Below are positions 34,244-45,326 of a DNA stretch of 64,000 nt, piece after piece. A program made the position numbers and the translations under genes. Each line of letters begins with the position of its first letter. The stretch's first letter is position 1. Origin of the DNA: Quatrionicoccus australiensis (GTDB lineage Bacteria > Pseudomonadota > Gammaproteobacteria > Burkholderiales > Rhodocyclaceae); NCBI RefSeq assembly GCF_020510425.1, contig NZ_JAHBAH010000001.1, positions 186,001 to 250,000 of the forward strand, written 5' to 3'. The notes under the pieces were generated by a model. That model did no database searches. It worked only from the letters and a program-made list of their open reading frames with translations, and was not told the DNA's origin.

Positions 34244-36559
34244 TCACCGGCCGTACCAATAACGCTTGCGCTCGTCACGCCAGGCAGTGATTGCAATCTC
34301 CCCGGCCACCAGTTTGACCTGCACGGCACCGTCGCGATCGGTGCGCCACAGCCGCGTGCCACGCGCGGCGTAGCGCGCCAGCACCTCGGCCTTGGGATGA
34401 CCGAAGCGGTTGCGGTAGCCGACCGGAATGATCGCCTGCGGCGCCCCGACCGCGGCCAGGAAGGCCGGCGTCGACGAGGTTTTCGAGCCGTGGTGCGGCA
34501 TCAGCATGATCTCGGCGGCGAGCGCCGCCGGATCGCGCATCAGCAGTTCCGCTTCGTCGGCCGCCTCGATATCGGAAGTCAGCAACATCGCCCGGCCGCC
34601 GGCTTCGACGCGCAAGACGCAGGAAAGATGGTTGCTTTTGCTGTCGACCGCATAGGCCGCGGCCGCCGGATGCAGCACGGCAAAGGAAACGCCGTCCCAG
34701 ACCCAGCGCTGGCCGGCGACGCAGCGCGTGCCGGCGATTTCCGGCAGCGACGAGCGCACCTCGCCGACCGGCAGCGCCGCCAGCACCGAGCCGAGGCCGC
34801 CGGCGTGGTCGCTGTCGCGATGCGTCACCATCAACTGGTCGATACGGTTGATGCCGAGGCTGCGCAGGTAAGGCACGACGACGCGCTGGCCGGCATCGGC
34901 GTCGGCACCGTAGAGCGGGCCGGGGTCGTAGACCAGCACATGTTCACGGGTACGGATCACGCTGGCCAGGCCCTGCCCGACATCGAGCACGTCGATCCAG
35001 ACGCCGCCCGCCTCCGGCTGCGGCGCCGGCCAGAAGGCGGCCGGCATGAGCAACACCAGCCCCAAGCCGCGCCCGGCGACGCCGCGCGGCAGCAGGCAGA
35101 GCGCCACACCCAGCCCGGCCGCAGCGGCCGCCCACCAGGGTGGCGCCGGCGCCTGCCAGACCGGCCAGGTGGCGCACCAAAACAGGAATTGCATCAGCCA
35201 GCCGGTCAACCAGTGCGCGAAGGCCAAAACCGGCCACCACGGAATCAGCGCCGCAAACAGCACAAGCGGCGTCAGGACAAAACTGATCAGCGGCACGGCC
35301 AGCGCATTGGCCAGCGGCGAAACCAGCGAGAACTGCTGGAAGACGAGCAGCAGCACCGGCAGCGAAGCCAGCGTCGCGGCCCACTGCACCAGGCCCCAGT
35401 TGCGCAGTTGCCAGCGCCAGCCGCGCCCCGCGCCGACCGCCGCGGCGCCGATGTAGAACAGCGCGCCGACCGCGCCGAACGACAGCCAGAAACCAGCCGC
35501 CAGAACCGCCCAGGGATCGAATGCAAGCACGACCAGCAGCGCCAGCGCCAGGATCCGGCTCGGCGCCAGCAGGCGCCCGGAAAACATCGCCAGCGCCGCG
35601 ACCAGCAACATGTAGAAGGTGCGTTGCGCCGGCACCGCGAAACCGGCCAGTCCGGCATAGAACAGCGCCCCGAGACAGGCGGCGAGCACGCCGGCCTTTT
35701 GCGCCGGCAGGCGCAGCGCGAGCCGGGGAATGCGCCGCCAGACAGCGCTGAGCAGCCAGCCGAACAAGGCCGCGACCATGGTCACGTGCAAGCCCGAGAT
35801 CGACAGCGCATGCGTCACGCCGGCACGGTTGAACACCGTCCAGTAATCGCCGTCGATGGCGTTCTGGTCGCCCACCGCCAGCGCGATGAGAATGCCGGCC
35901 CACGGGTATTGTTCGGCCGGCAAGGTGCTGCGAAATGCCGTGCGGATCACGTCGCGCAAGCGCTCGATGGCGTAAGCCGGCCGCCAGACCATCGTCTCCA
36001 GACGCTTGGCCGGCGGCGGCCGGACATAACCGGTAGCGCGGATGTTGCGTTCGAGCAGCCAGGCCTCGTAGTCGAAGCCCTGCGGATTGGCATTGCCGTG
36101 CGGCCGCTTCAAACGCAGCGTCAAATGCCAGCGCTCACCCGGATGCAGCGCCGGTCGAGCCGTCTGCGTCGTGTCGCGCCCGGCATACCAGGACAACAGC
36201 ACGCGCCGCGGCACGACGGCGCCAGCGGTCAACGCCTGCTCGATGACAAATTCGCTGCGCGTACCGTAACTGAACTCCTGCGCCAGACCGGCGATCACGC
36301 CGATCACTTCGACATCCTCGCCTTCCCAGGCCGCACCCAGTTCGTCGGCGAGGCGAATCTCGGCCCGCCAGCCGGCCCAGGCAAATCCCAGCGCGCAGCA
36401 GCCGATAACGGCGAGCCCGCGGCTGATCCGGCCGCCCCGGCGCTGCTGCGGCCAGCACAGCAGTAAACCGGCCAGCGCCCAGAGCGGCCAGGCGGGCAGC
36501 GCCGGTTGCAACTGCAGGGCAAGGACTCCGGCGGCAAAAGCGAGGATATTGAGGCGCAT
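34244..36559 (-). CDS. comEC: DNA internalisation competence protein ComEC/Rec2
   Basis: This 771-residue membrane protein has an N-terminal DUF4131 region. The Competence domain follows (THALSISGLHVTMVAALFGW, AQRTFYMLLVAALAMF), and then a C-terminal metallo-beta-lactamase-like domain (DVGQGLASVIRT, THRDSDHAGGLGS, MPHHGSKTSSTPAF). ComEC forms the inner-membrane channel for single-stranded DNA uptake. All three blocks are intact, so the locus could be functional. The ATG at 36559 opens the first hydrophobic segment; the longer frame is antisense to the DUF2062 gene. Confidence 0.93.
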   Translation of the reverse strand: MRLNILAFAAGVLALQLQPALPAWPLWALAGLLLCWPQQRRGGRISRGLAVIGCCALGFAWAGWRAEIRLADELGAAWEGEDVEVIGVIAGLAQEFSYGTRSEFVIEQALTAGAVVPRRVLLSWYAGRDTTQTARPALHPGERWHLTLRLKRPHGNANPQGFDYEAWLLERNIRATGYVRPPPAKRLETMVWRPAYAIERLRDVIRTAFRSTLPAEQYPWAGILIALAVGDQNAIDGDYWTVFNRAGVTHALSISGLHVTMVAALFGWLLSAVWRRIPRLALRLPAQKAGVLAACLGALFYAGLAGFAVPAQRTFYMLLVAALAMFSGRLLAPSRILALALLVVLAFDPWAVLAAGFWLSFGAVGALFYIGAAAVGAGRGWRWQLRNWGLVQWAATLASLPVLLLVFQQFSLVSPLANALAVPLISFVLTPLVLFAALIPWWPVLAFAHWLTGWLMQFLFWCATWPVWQAPAPPWWAAAAAGLGVALCLLPRGVAGRGLGLVLLMPAAFWPAPQPEAGGVWIDVLDVGQGLASVIRTREHVLVYDPGPLYGADADAGQRVVVPYLRSLGINRIDQLMVTHRDSDHAGGLGSVLAALPVGEVRSSLPEIAGTRCVAGQRWVWDGVSFAVLHPAAAAYAVDSKSNHLSCVLRVEAGGRAMLLTSDIEAADEAELLMRDPAALAAEIMLMPHHGSKTSSTPAFLAAVGAPQAIIPVGYRNRFGHPKAEVLARYAARGTRLWRTDRDGAVQVKLVAGEIAITAWRDERKRYWYGR

Positions 36560-36578
36560 GCAAAAATGGCCCGCGGCA

Positions 36579-36630
36579 ACGGTCGACCGCCGCAGAATAG
36601 CCAAATTGCATAAAAATCGCCAGCCGGAAA
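36579..36630. repeat. GTCGAC-type element, half copy
   Basis: ACGGTCGACCGCCG is followed by AT-rich sequence with an A5 tract, in the gap between the divergent comEC and DUF2062 genes. There is no second arm. It lies in the shared promoter region. Confidence 0.45.
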
Positions 36631-36667
36631 ACTGCAGCAGAAATTGATTTGCCGGATAATGTCCGGC

Positions 36668-37201
36668 ATGCGCAAGCATCTGAAAAAATACCTGCCCGAC
36701 CCGTCGGCAATCAGCGAGAACCGCTGGCTGCGGCCGTTTCACGACTCGCTGCTGCACCCGCGCCTGTGGCACCTGAATCGCCATTCGGCGGCCGGCGCAG
36801 TCGCCGCCGGGCTGGCCTGCGGCCTGATCCCGGGCCCCTTCCAGATGCTCGGCGCGGCGCTCTGCGCCCTGCTCTTTCGGGTAAATCTGCCGCTGGCGAT
36901 GTTCGTGACGCTGTACACCAACCCGTTCACCATCGTGCCGCTCTACCTGCTGGCCTATGAACTCGGCCGGCTGGTCATTGGCGACGGCAGCCATTTCATT
37001 GCGCCGCCCGAATTTGCGCTCGGCCACCTGGCCGACTGGAGCCAGGCCATGCTGGGCTGGATGGCCGGCGTCGGCAAGCCGCTCGGTATCGGCCTGGTCG
37101 TGCTCGCCGCCAGCCTTGCCGTCCTTGGTTATTTCGCCGTCAAGCTGGCCTGGCGGCTTTACCTGGTCGCCGCCTGGCGGCGGCGCCAGCTCAGGTCCTG
37201 A
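36668..37201 (+). CDS. DUF2062 membrane protein
   Basis: This protein of about 177 residues has the DUF2062 pattern ([23 protein letters not shown] and [19 protein letters not shown]) and three hydrophobic segments. The function is unknown; homologues often sit near comEC or lol genes. Start ATG at 36668; ATG 36659 is possible. The 3' end overlaps the convergent chemoreceptor gene by 11 bp. Confidence 0.85.
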   Translation: MRKHLKKYLPDPSAISENRWLRPFHDSLLHPRLWHLNRHSAAGAVAAGLACGLIPGPFQMLGAALCALLFRVNLPLAMFVTLYTNPFTIVPLYLLAYELGRLVIGDGSHFIAPPEFALGHLADWSQAMLGWMAGVGKPLGIGLVVLAASLAVLGYFAVKLAWRLYLVAAWRRRQLRS

Positions 37202-39206
37202 AGCGTTCGACTTCGCCGCTCAGGGTTTCGGCCAGCTGACGCAGCGAACCGGCGGTATCGGCGTTGCTCGACGCTGCCGAGTTGTTTTCTTCTGCCATCT
37301 GGGCAATGCGTTCGACATTGCGGGCAATTTCACTGCTCGCCGCCGACTGCTCGCGCAATGCCGTAGTGATCTCGGAAACCGAATCGACTACCTGGCGCGC
37401 CTGCGACTGCACCTGGCGGATCGCATCGCCGGCCGCCTGCGCCTGCTCGACGCCGTTCGCCACACGCTGCACGCCCAGCTTCATGCTGCCGACCGCAGTC
37501 GTCGTACCAGCCTGGATGGAATCGATCATGCCGGCAATTTCCTGCGTCGATTTGGCGGTCCGCTCAGCCAGCTTGCGCACTTCGTCGGCAACCACCGCGA
37601 AGCCGCGCCCGGACTCGCCGGCCCGCGCAGCTTCGATCGCCGCATTGAGCGCCAGCAGGTTGGTCTGGTCGGCAATTTCCTTGATCGTGCCGACAATGCT
37701 CGAAATCTGATGCGACTGATCGCCAAGCGCCTCGACGGCAACGGCCGACTGGTTGACGGTGGCGGCGATGCCTTCGATCTCGCTGACCACGTTCTGGACA
37801 ATCCGGTTGCCATTGGCCGCCACTTCGTCCGACTGGTTCGAGTAGGCCTGGGCATCCTGGGCATTCTTGGCAATGTGATCGACGCTGACCGTCATTTCCT
37901 CGACCGAGGCCGCCATGCTCGAAGCGGAATCGCTTTGCGCCAGCGTGCTGTCGGAAATCTGGTGGCTGGAGACGGCGAGATGATCGGCAGTATGCCGCAG
38001 TTGCTCGACATCGGCCTTGACCCGGCTGATCAGGGCGCGCAAGGCGCGCGCCATGTTGTTGAGGTCGTCGCCGGCGGCATGCAGTTCGTCCTGCCCGGCG
38101 GTCTCGAAATGCACGGTCAGATCGCCGTCGGCCAGGCGCTGGGCGCCGCGCGAAAAGATATTGACGCTGTTGATCACCGAGTAATAGGTCGCCACCGACA
38201 GGTAGGCAACGACGAACATGACGATCACCGCAAGCAGCGCATTCAGCCAGAGAATCTTGCGTGCTTCGGCGGCGCGTTGCTCGAGTTGCTTCTCGAACTG
38301 CGGCATCAGCACGTCGAACATCACCTTGTAGCCGAGATCGATGATCTGCGTCGTCTGGGCAAAATATTCCTGCGGCGGCGTCGCGTACTTTTCGCCGAGG
38401 ATGTCGTCGCGCACCAGCGCGAAGATCTTTTCCGCCCCATCCGAGAATTCCTTCGCCGGGCCGGCCAGATCGCTGCGCAGGGCGGGCGCGAAACGCATGA
38501 CCTTGTCCAGGTTGTTGTTCTGGGCACGCAGGGTGGCGGTCATCTGGGCGATCAGCGAAGCGACATCGACGCGCAGTTGCGGCGTGATTTCCTTCTTGCT
38601 CAGGATGCCGGTACCGCGCGCCCGGGTGATGCCGAGCGGTTCGAGCATGGCCGGCATCTTGCTGACCACGGTATCCATGAAATAGTAGGTATCCATCGCC
38701 GGGTCGAGCGTCAGCTCGGATTCATCGGCAATATCGACCATGAAGACCAGCGCCTTGTCGATCATCGCCGAGTGGCGCTTGATGTTTTCCGGCGGTGTCC
38801 AACCCAGGCCCTGCGTGCGGATGTTTTCCCAGTCGTCGCGGATCGACTTCCACTGTGCCGTGGCGCGCAAGCTCGGCGACAACTCGGCATCGGCGGCAGC
38901 CAGCGCCTCGACGACGTCCTTTTCCTTGCCGGCGCGCTTGTCCTTCATCGCGTCGTTGCCGTTGAGCACGCCCGAAGACAGGCCGCGGTGCTGCTGCATG
39001 AACTGCACCAGGCGATTCATCGGCTTGAGCATGTGCAGGCCGGCGATTTCCTTCTCCGCCGTTTTGATATCGCGATCGAGCGTCACGAACACCGTGAGCA
39101 GCAGGACGACGATCACCGTCGAGCCGGCCAGCCCGAGCAGCATGAATTTGAAGGGATAGCGGAAACGGTTCATCAGCGCGATGGCGGGCGTGAACAGTGC
39201 TTGCAT
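37191..39206 (-). CDS. Methyl-accepting chemotaxis protein
   Basis: This 671-residue receptor has TM1 at about 18-42, a helical periplasmic sensor with [16 protein letters not shown] (similar to nitrate/nitrite-sensing NIT-type domains), and TM2 near residue 320. HAMP follows, then a signalling domain with the hairpin tip [33 protein letters not shown] precedes the ATG. It ends within the DUF2062 gene on the opposite strand. The ligand is unknown; the NIT-like call is tentative. Confidence 0.92.
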   Translation of the reverse strand: MQALFTPAIALMNRFRYPFKFMLLGLAGSTVIVVLLLTVFVTLDRDIKTAEKEIAGLHMLKPMNRLVQFMQQHRGLSSGVLNGNDAMKDKRAGKEKDVVEALAAADAELSPSLRATAQWKSIRDDWENIRTQGLGWTPPENIKRHSAMIDKALVFMVDIADESELTLDPAMDTYYFMDTVVSKMPAMLEPLGITRARGTGILSKKEITPQLRVDVASLIAQMTATLRAQNNNLDKVMRFAPALRSDLAGPAKEFSDGAEKIFALVRDDILGEKYATPPQEYFAQTTQIIDLGYKVMFDVLMPQFEKQLEQRAAEARKILWLNALLAVIVMFVVAYLSVATYYSVINSVNIFSRGAQRLADGDLTVHFETAGQDELHAAGDDLNNMARALRALISRVKADVEQLRHTADHLAVSSHQISDSTLAQSDSASSMAASVEEMTVSVDHIAKNAQDAQAYSNQSDEVAANGNRIVQNVVSEIEGIAATVNQSAVAVEALGDQSHQISSIVGTIKEIADQTNLLALNAAIEAARAGESGRGFAVVADEVRKLAERTAKSTQEIAGMIDSIQAGTTTAVGSMKLGVQRVANGVEQAQAAGDAIRQVQSQARQVVDSVSEITTALREQSAASSEIARNVERIAQMAEENNSAASSNADTAGSLRQLAETLSGEVERFRT

Positions 39207-39262
39207 GATCTTTCCTCTCGTTGGATTTTTATTTATTTTGAATACGAAAACTATGGCACAGA

Positions 39263-39940
39263 TCAATCCACCAGCAAACCGTCATTCAACTGCAGCACCC
39301 GGTCGGCTCGCGCCGCCAGGCGGGTGTCGTGCGTCACCATGACCAGGCTCGACTGCTGCTGACGCACCCTCTCCAGCAGCAGTTCGAACACGACACCGGC
39401 CGTTTGACTGTCGAGATTGCCGGTTGGTTCATCGGCGAGCAAACACGAAGGTTCGCTGACCAGCGCGCGGGCGATCGCGGCGCGTTGCCGCTCGCCGCCG
39501 GAAAGCTCGCCGGGCCGGTGTTCCAGGCGATGGCCGAGGCCTACCGCGGCCAGCGTTGCCGCGGCCCGGGCGAGCGCTTCGGCGCGCGGCGTGCGGCGGA
39601 TCAGCAGCGGCATGGCAACGTTTTCCAGCGCCGAGAACTCGGCCAGCAGATGGTGGAACTGATACACGAAACCGAGATGCCGGTTGCGCCAGTCGCCGCG
39701 GTCGACCTCGCCGAGGGCCGAGAAATCGCGCCCCATCAGCGTCACCGCGCCCTGGCTCGGCGTATCCAGCCCGCCCAGCAGGTGCAGCAATGTGCTCTTG
39801 CCGGAGCCGGAAGCGCCGACGATGGCCACCGTCTCGCCCGGCATGATCGCCAGGTCAATGCCGGACAACACGGCGACGTCGAGGCCGCCGCCCTTGAATA
39901 CCTTGCTCAGGCCGCTTGCCTGCAGGATCGGATCACTCAT
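39263..39940 (-). CDS. lolD: Lipoprotein-releasing ABC transporter ATPase
   Basis: This 225-residue ATPase has Walker [10 protein letters not shown], signature LSGGERQ, Walker [13 protein letters not shown] and the switch His in VTHDTRLA. The sequence [11 protein letters not shown] (here [20 protein letters not shown]) is typical of LolD. It powers release of outer-membrane lipoproteins to LolA. It overlaps the end of the permease gene by 8 bp. Confidence 0.95.
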   Translation of the reverse strand: MSDPILQASGLSKVFKGGGLDVAVLSGIDLAIMPGETVAIVGASGSGKSTLLHLLGGLDTPSQGAVTLMGRDFSALGEVDRGDWRNRHLGFVYQFHHLLAEFSALENVAMPLLIRRTPRAEALARAAATLAAVGLGHRLEHRPGELSGGERQRAAIARALVSEPSCLLADEPTGNLDSQTAGVVFELLLERVRQQQSSLVMVTHDTRLAARADRVLQLNDGLLVD

Positions 39941-41180
39941 AGCGCAGGGCCTCCGCCGGATTGACGCGCGAGGCGCGCCAGCTGGGATAAAGGGTGGCCA
40001 GCAGCGCCAGCACGAAGGAAATCATGGTCACGCCCCAGACATCGCCCCATTGCAGTTCGGACGGCAGGTCGGAGATGTAATAAACCTCCTTGGACAGGAA
40101 ATGCACGCCGAGCATGCGCTCGATGAAAGGCACGACGACATCGATGTTGAGCGCCAGCGCGACACCGCCGACAACGCCCAGCCCCAGCCCGATGAAGCCG
40201 ACCAGCGCGCCCTGCACGACGAAGATGCCCATGATCGACAGCGGCCGCGCGCCGAGCGTGCGCAGGATGGCGATGTCGGCCTGCTTGTCGGTGACCGCCA
40301 TGACCAGCGTCGAAACGAGATTGAAGGCGGCAACGGCAACGATCAGCGACAGGATGATGAACATCATGTTCTTCTCGATCGCCACGGCGCGGAAGAAATT
40401 GGCGTGGCTCTTGGTCCAGTCGTGCAGATAGGCATCGGCATCGATGAAGCGGACCAGCTCGCGCGCGATGCGCGGCGCCTGGAAGAGATCGTCCACCTTG
40501 AGGCGCACGCCGGTGACGCAGTCGCCCATCTGATACAGGGTCTGCGCATCCTGCAGGTTGATCAGGGCAAGGCCGGAGTCGTATTCATACATGCCGACCT
40601 CGAAGATGCCGACCACCTTGAACGACTTCAGGCGCGGGATCACGCCGGCCGGCGTCACCGTGCCCTGCGGCGCGATCAGCGTCACCTTGTCGCCGGTAAA
40701 GACGCGCAGCGAACGCGCCAGGTCGGCACCAAGCACGACGCCGAACTCGCCCGGCTTGAGGTCATCCAGACTGCCGCTCTTGATTGTCTTGCGGAAGTCG
40801 GCGACGCGGTCTTCCTGATCGGGCAGGATGCCGCGCACCAGCGCGCCCTTGACGCCGTTATCGACGGTGAACATCGCCTGCGACTGCACGAAGGGTGCCG
40901 CGGCGCGCACTTCCGGATGCTGCATCGCCTGCGCCGCGATCGCCGGCCAGTTTTCCAGCTGGTCGTTGATGCCCTGGATCTGGATGTGCGAGGCAACCCC
41001 GAGGATGCGCGTGCGCAATTCCTTCTGGAAGCCGTTCATCACCGAGAGCACGACGATCAGCGCCGCGACGCCGAGCCCGATGCCGAGCATGGAAATCAAT
41101 GAAATGAAGGAGATAAAGTGATTGCGACGTTTGGCCCGCGTGTAACGCAGACCGATCAGCAGTTCATAAGGCAGGGCCAT
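39933..41180 (-). CDS. lolC: Lipoprotein-releasing system permease LolC/LolE
   Basis: This 415-residue membrane protein has the LolCE signature near the start ([39 protein letters not shown]). A periplasmic MacB-like core follows, then three C-terminal membrane segments. Only one permease gene is present with lolD, so the complex may use two copies of this protein (LolF type), as in many betaproteobacteria. Start ATG at 41180; the ribosome binding site is weak. Confidence 0.93.
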   Translation of the reverse strand: MALPYELLIGLRYTRAKRRNHFISFISLISMLGIGLGVAALIVVLSVMNGFQKELRTRILGVASHIQIQGINDQLENWPAIAAQAMQHPEVRAAAPFVQSQAMFTVDNGVKGALVRGILPDQEDRVADFRKTIKSGSLDDLKPGEFGVVLGADLARSLRVFTGDKVTLIAPQGTVTPAGVIPRLKSFKVVGIFEVGMYEYDSGLALINLQDAQTLYQMGDCVTGVRLKVDDLFQAPRIARELVRFIDADAYLHDWTKSHANFFRAVAIEKNMMFIILSLIVAVAAFNLVSTLVMAVTDKQADIAILRTLGARPLSIMGIFVVQGALVGFIGLGLGVVGGVALALNIDVVVPFIERMLGVHFLSKEVYYISDLPSELQWGDVWGVTMISFVLALLATLYPSWRASRVNPAEALRYE

Positions 41181-41254
41181 GTGGCGTTCGGAGTGAGGCA
41201 AAGTCGCTATGGTACACTCAAGCGCTTTCCCGCCGCCTGTCTGCCTGGATTACC

Positions 41255-42283
41255 GTGCATCTGACCCTGCTTGTCCCCGAACTGATCTGGCCCGAACCGG
41301 CCGACCAATTCACCCTCGGCAAGCTCGCCGCCCCCGGCTGCGAATGGCTGCTCGGCCACGCCAGCCTGAACCGCCGGCCGCGTCGCCCCTTCGAGAATGT
41401 CCTCGCCGCCCATTGCGGCCTCGCCGACGCCCCGTTCGGCGCCCTGCGCCTGCTCGGCGAAGGTTCTGCTGCGGCCGGCGAAGGCCACTGGCTGTGCGCC
41501 GATCCGGTGCATCTGCGCTTTCACCATGAACGCATCGTGCTTGCCGATGCCGGCGCCTTCGATCTTGAAATGGACGAAGCCGCCGCCATCATCGCTGCCC
41601 TCAATAGCGAATTTGCCGACATCGGCGAATTCCACAGCCACGACGCACGCCGCTGGTATCTGCGCCTGCACCAGGCGGTCGACCACCCGGTGGCGCCGCT
41701 TTCCGCGATGGCCGGCCGCCGCGTCGATGGCGAACTGAACGGCAGCGCCCTGCCCCTGACCCGCTGGCTCAACGAAGTGCAGATGTTCCTGCACGGCCAC
41801 CCGGTCAACAGCCGCCGCGAACGCACCGGCCAGCCGGCGATCAACAGCCTGTGGCTGTGGGGCGGCGGCTGCCTGCCGCAACATGCGCCGGCCGCCTTCA
41901 CCGGTATCTGGAGCGACAACCCGCTCGCCGCCGGCCTGGCGCAAATCAGCAAAACACCGCTCGCGCCGCGCCCGGCGACGCTGGCCGAATTCCTGCCGCA
42001 AGCCGGCGAACGGCCGCTGGTCGTGCTCGACCAACTGCTGCCGCGCGTCCTCTACGAAGATGGCGAAGGCTGGCGCACGGCCTTCACCGCCCTCGAAAAC
42101 GACTGGTTCGCGCCGCTCAGAAAAGCCCTCGGTGGCAAGGTCGACCGCCTGACGTTGATCGCGCCCTGCGTCTATGGCGAACTGCACTACGAAATCGCCG
42201 GCGGTGAACGCTGGAAATTCTGGAAAAAGGCCCAGCCGCTGATGTCCACCGCCGAACAACTCGCCAAGCAGGCCCAGGCATGA
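41255..42283 (+). CDS. RpfE-like conserved protein (COG4255 type)
   Basis: This 342-residue protein of betaproteobacteria is commonly found directly upstream of recJ and sometimes annotated as RpfE-type or as phosphoglycerate mutase. Features are LGEGSAAAGEGHWLCADPVHLR, ADAGAFDLEMDEAAAI and NSLWLWGGGCLP. No catalytic motif of true phosphoglycerate mutases is evident. It starts with GTG. The stop overlaps the recJ start by 4 bp (ATGA). Confidence 0.8.
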   Translation: MHLTLLVPELIWPEPADQFTLGKLAAPGCEWLLGHASLNRRPRRPFENVLAAHCGLADAPFGALRLLGEGSAAAGEGHWLCADPVHLRFHHERIVLADAGAFDLEMDEAAAIIAALNSEFADIGEFHSHDARRWYLRLHQAVDHPVAPLSAMAGRRVDGELNGSALPLTRWLNEVQMFLHGHPVNSRRERTGQPAINSLWLWGGGCLPQHAPAAFTGIWSDNPLAAGLAQISKTPLAPRPATLAEFLPQAGERPLVVLDQLLPRVLYEDGEGWRTAFTALENDWFAPLRKALGGKVDRLTLIAPCVYGELHYEIAGGERWKFWKKAQPLMSTAEQLAKQAQA

Positions 42284-43968
42284 CCAAGCTCGTCACCCGC
42301 TCCAGCCCGCCGCGCACCGCCTGGCAACTCGAACAGCAAGGCCTGCACCCGCTGCTCGCCCGCCTCTACGCGGCACGCGGCATCAAGGACAAGGCGGAAC
42401 TCGACTACGAGCTGAAATCGCTGCTGCCGCCGGCTTCGCTGACGCACGCCACGGACGCCGCGCACATCCTCGCCGACGCCATCGAGGCCGAGGCCAAGCT
42501 GCTGATCATCGGCGACTACGACTGCGACGGCGCCACGGCGACGGCGGTCGGCATGCGCGCCCTGAAGATGCTCGGTGCCGATGTCGATTTCCTGCTGCCC
42601 GACCGCTTCAAGCTCGGCTACGGTCTGTCACCGGAAATCGTCGACGTCGCCGCCGAACAGTCGCCCGACCTGATCATCACCGTGGACAACGGCATCGCCA
42701 GCATCGCTGGCGTCGACCGGGCGCGCGAACACGGCATCGCGACGCTGATCACCGACCACCATTTGCCGGCAGAAACCCTGCCCGCCGCCGACTGCATCGT
42801 CAACCCGAACCAGCCGGGCTGCGATTTCCCGTCGAAATGCATCGCCGGCGTCGGCGTCATGTTCTACGTGATGCTCGCCCTGCGTGCCGAATTGCGCGAA
42901 CGCGGTTTCTTCGCCGACCGGCCGGAACCCAATTTCGCCAGCCTGCTCGATCTCGTCGCGCTCGGCACCGTCGCCGACGTGGTGAAACTCGACCGCAACA
43001 ACCGCATCCTGGTCAGCCAGGGTTTAAAGCGCATGCGCGCCGGCCAGTTGCAGGCCGGCCTCGCGGCGCTGTTCAAGGCGGCCGGCCGTGACCCGAAAAA
43101 GGCGACGGCGATGGACCTCGGTTTCATCCTCGGGCCGCGCCTGAATGCCGCCGGCCGCCTCGCCGACATGCGCCTGGGCGTTGAATGCCTGCTCACCGAC
43201 GACGCCAGCCGTGCCCTGCAGATCGCGCAGGAACTCGACGCGCTCAATCGCGAACGCCGCGAGATCGAATCCGGCATGCAGGAACAGGCGATGATCCTGC
43301 TCGAATCGCTCGACGCCAGCGACGCTGCGCCCGGCATCGCGATGTTCGACGAAACCTGGCACGAAGGCGTGGTCGGCATTCTCGCCTCGCGCATCAAGGA
43401 CAAGCTGCACCGCCCGGTATTCGCCTTCGCGCCCGGCGAAGGCGGCATCATCAAGGGCTCGGGCCGCTCGATTCCCGGCCTGCACCTGCGCGACGCGCTC
43501 GACCTGGTCGCCAAGCGCGCCCCCGGCCTGCTGATTCGCTTCGGCGGGCATGCGATGGCGGCCGGCGCAACGGTACACGCCGAAAATTTCGAACAATTCC
43601 GCGATCTCTTCGCGCAAGTGGCCGGCGAACTGCTCTCACCCGCCGACCTGACCCGCACCATCGAAACCGACGGCACGCTCGAAGGTGGCTACTACTCGCT
43701 CGACATCGCCCGCCTGCTGGAAAACGAGATATGGGGCCAGGGCTTCCCGGCACCGCTGTTCATGGACGAGTTCGAGGTCGAGCAGCAGCGCGTGCTCAAG
43801 GAAAAGCACCTCAAGCTGCGCCTGCGCAAGGGCAACACGCGCATCGACGGCATCCAGTTCAATTTCAGCAAGCAGCCCGGCAGCACCACCCGCCTCGCCT
43901 ATCGCCTGAGCATCAACGAATACATGGGCGTCGAAACGACGCAGCTGATGGTCGAGCATCTGGAATAA
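42280..43968 (+). CDS. recJ: Single-stranded-DNA-specific exonuclease RecJ
   Basis: This 562-residue protein is of the DHH family. The metal-binding motifs are GDYDCDGATATAVG, TVDNGIAS, ITDHHLPAE and NPNQPGCDFP. The DHHA1 domain (SIPGLHLRDALD and GGHAMAAGAT) and the C-terminal OB-like domain follow. RecJ degrades 5' ends of single-stranded DNA in recombination and repair. It is coupled to the RpfE-like gene; the EamA transporter follows 3 bp later. Confidence 0.96.
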   Translation: MTKLVTRSSPPRTAWQLEQQGLHPLLARLYAARGIKDKAELDYELKSLLPPASLTHATDAAHILADAIEAEAKLLIIGDYDCDGATATAVGMRALKMLGADVDFLLPDRFKLGYGLSPEIVDVAAEQSPDLIITVDNGIASIAGVDRAREHGIATLITDHHLPAETLPAADCIVNPNQPGCDFPSKCIAGVGVMFYVMLALRAELRERGFFADRPEPNFASLLDLVALGTVADVVKLDRNNRILVSQGLKRMRAGQLQAGLAALFKAAGRDPKKATAMDLGFILGPRLNAAGRLADMRLGVECLLTDDASRALQIAQELDALNRERREIESGMQEQAMILLESLDASDAAPGIAMFDETWHEGVVGILASRIKDKLHRPVFAFAPGEGGIIKGSGRSIPGLHLRDALDLVAKRAPGLLIRFGGHAMAAGATVHAENFEQFRDLFAQVAGELLSPADLTRTIETDGTLEGGYYSLDIARLLENEIWGQGFPAPLFMDEFEVEQQRVLKEKHLKLRLRKGNTRIDGIQFNFSKQPGSTTRLAYRLSINEYMGVETTQLMVEHLE

Positions 43969-43971
43969 GCC

Positions 43972-44877
43972 GTGCCCTACCTGATTGTCGTCACCGTCCT
44001 CTGGGCGTTCTCGTTCAGCCTGATCGGCGTTTACCTGGCCGGCCAGGTGGACAGCGATTTCGCCGTGCTGGTGCGCGTTGCCATCGCCGCCGCCATCTTC
44101 GTGCCGCTGCTGCGCTGGCGTGGCCTGCCGCAGCGCCTGATCGGCGGCCTCTGGCTGGCCGGCGCGCTGCAGTTCGGCGTCACCTATCTCTGCCTTTATC
44201 GCAGTTTTGCCGTGTTGACCGTACCCGAAGTGCTGCTGTTCACGGTGCTGACGCCGATCTACGTCACCCTGCTCGACGACGCGCTGGCCCGCCGCTTCAA
44301 TGCCTGGGCGCTGCTCGCGGCCGGCGTCGCGGTCGGCGGTGGCATCCTGATCCGCTTCCAGCCGCTGACCGGCGACTACCTGCTCGGCTTCGTCCTGCTG
44401 CAGATCGCCAACGCCGCCTTCGCCGCCGGCCAGGTGCTGTGCCGCCAGTTGCTCGCCCGCTACCCGACCGAAGAAGCATTGCACCGCCTGTTCGGCCACT
44501 TCTTTCTCGGCGCGATGCTGCTCGCCGTGCCGTCCTTCCTGATTTTCGGCAATCCGGCGCGTTTACCGCAGAGCGCCATCCAGTGGGGCGTGCTCGCCTG
44601 GATGGGCGTGTTCGCGACGGCGCTCGGCATGTTCTGGTGGGTCAAGGGCAGCACCAAGGTCGACGCCGGCACGCTCGCCATCATGAACGAACTGCACGTC
44701 CCGGCCGGCCTGCTGGTCAATGTGCTGATCTGGAACCGCGACGCCGACCTGCCGCGCCTCGCGGCCGGCGGCGGCGTCATCCTGCTTTCGCTGGGGCTGA
44801 ACCGGCTCGGCCGAAAACCTGGGAAAAAGCCGCCTGAAATCCCCGAAAAGCTTGCCCGGCAAGCCGCCGCGCGGTAA
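43972..44877 (+). CDS. EamA/DMT-family transporter
   Basis: This 301-residue protein has about ten hydrophobic segments in two EamA repeats (VTVLWAFSFSLIGVYLAG, and GVLAWMGVFATALGMFWWVKG in the second half). It resembles carboxylate/amino-acid/amine exporters of the DMT superfamily; the substrate is not readable. It begins with GTG 3 bp after the recJ stop. The C-terminal tail is basic. Confidence 0.88.
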   Translation: MPYLIVVTVLWAFSFSLIGVYLAGQVDSDFAVLVRVAIAAAIFVPLLRWRGLPQRLIGGLWLAGALQFGVTYLCLYRSFAVLTVPEVLLFTVLTPIYVTLLDDALARRFNAWALLAAGVAVGGGILIRFQPLTGDYLLGFVLLQIANAAFAAGQVLCRQLLARYPTEEALHRLFGHFFLGAMLLAVPSFLIFGNPARLPQSAIQWGVLAWMGVFATALGMFWWVKGSTKVDAGTLAIMNELHVPAGLLVNVLIWNRDADLPRLAAGGGVILLSLGLNRLGRKPGKKPPEIPEKLARQAAAR

Positions 44878-44910
44878 GTTGGCGGCCTCAACCCAACCGC
44901 TGGAGAAAAC

Positions 44911-45315
44911 ATGAACCTGCTGCACAAAATCGCCCTGAGCGCCCTCGTTGCCGTGAGCAGCGCCGCCTACGCCGGCGCCCCGGAACACACGCCGTCCGGC
45001 CTGATCTACGAATCGCTCAAGGACGGCAGCGGCCAGCAGGCGACGCCGGCCGCCACCGTGCAGGTGCATTACCGTGGCACGCTGGCCAACGGCACCGAAT
45101 TCGACAGTTCCTACAAGCGCGGCGAACCGGCCAGCTTCCCGCTCAGCCGCGTCATCCCGTGCTGGACCGAAGGCGTCTCCAAGATGCGCGAAGGCGGCAA
45201 GGCCAAGCTGATCTGCCCGCCCGAAATCGCCTACGGCTCGCGCGGCGCCGGCGGCGCCGTCCCGCCCAACGCAACGCTGACCTTCGAGGTGGAATTGCTC
45301 AAAGTCACCCGCTAA
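44911..45315 (+). CDS. FKBP-type peptidyl-prolyl isomerase, exported
   Basis: This 134-residue protein has a signal peptide (cleavage near AAYA-GA). A single FKBP domain follows, with VQVHYRGTLANGTEFDSS and KAKLICPPEIAYGSRGAGG, where the active-site aromatic and Asp residues fall. It would assist proline isomerisation in the periplasm. A perfect hairpin follows the stop. Confidence 0.92.
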   Translation: MNLLHKIALSALVAVSSAAYAGAPEHTPSGLIYESLKDGSGQQATPAATVQVHYRGTLANGTEFDSSYKRGEPASFPLSRVIPCWTEGVSKMREGGKAKLICPPEIAYGSRGAGGAVPPNATLTFEVELLKVTR

Positions 45316-45326
45316 AGCGGCGCCAG

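Noticed and set aside
34187..36466. 759-residue plus-strand frame opposite comEC
   Set aside because: Gln/Arg-rich shadow with no motif; ComEC domains are clear on the other strand.
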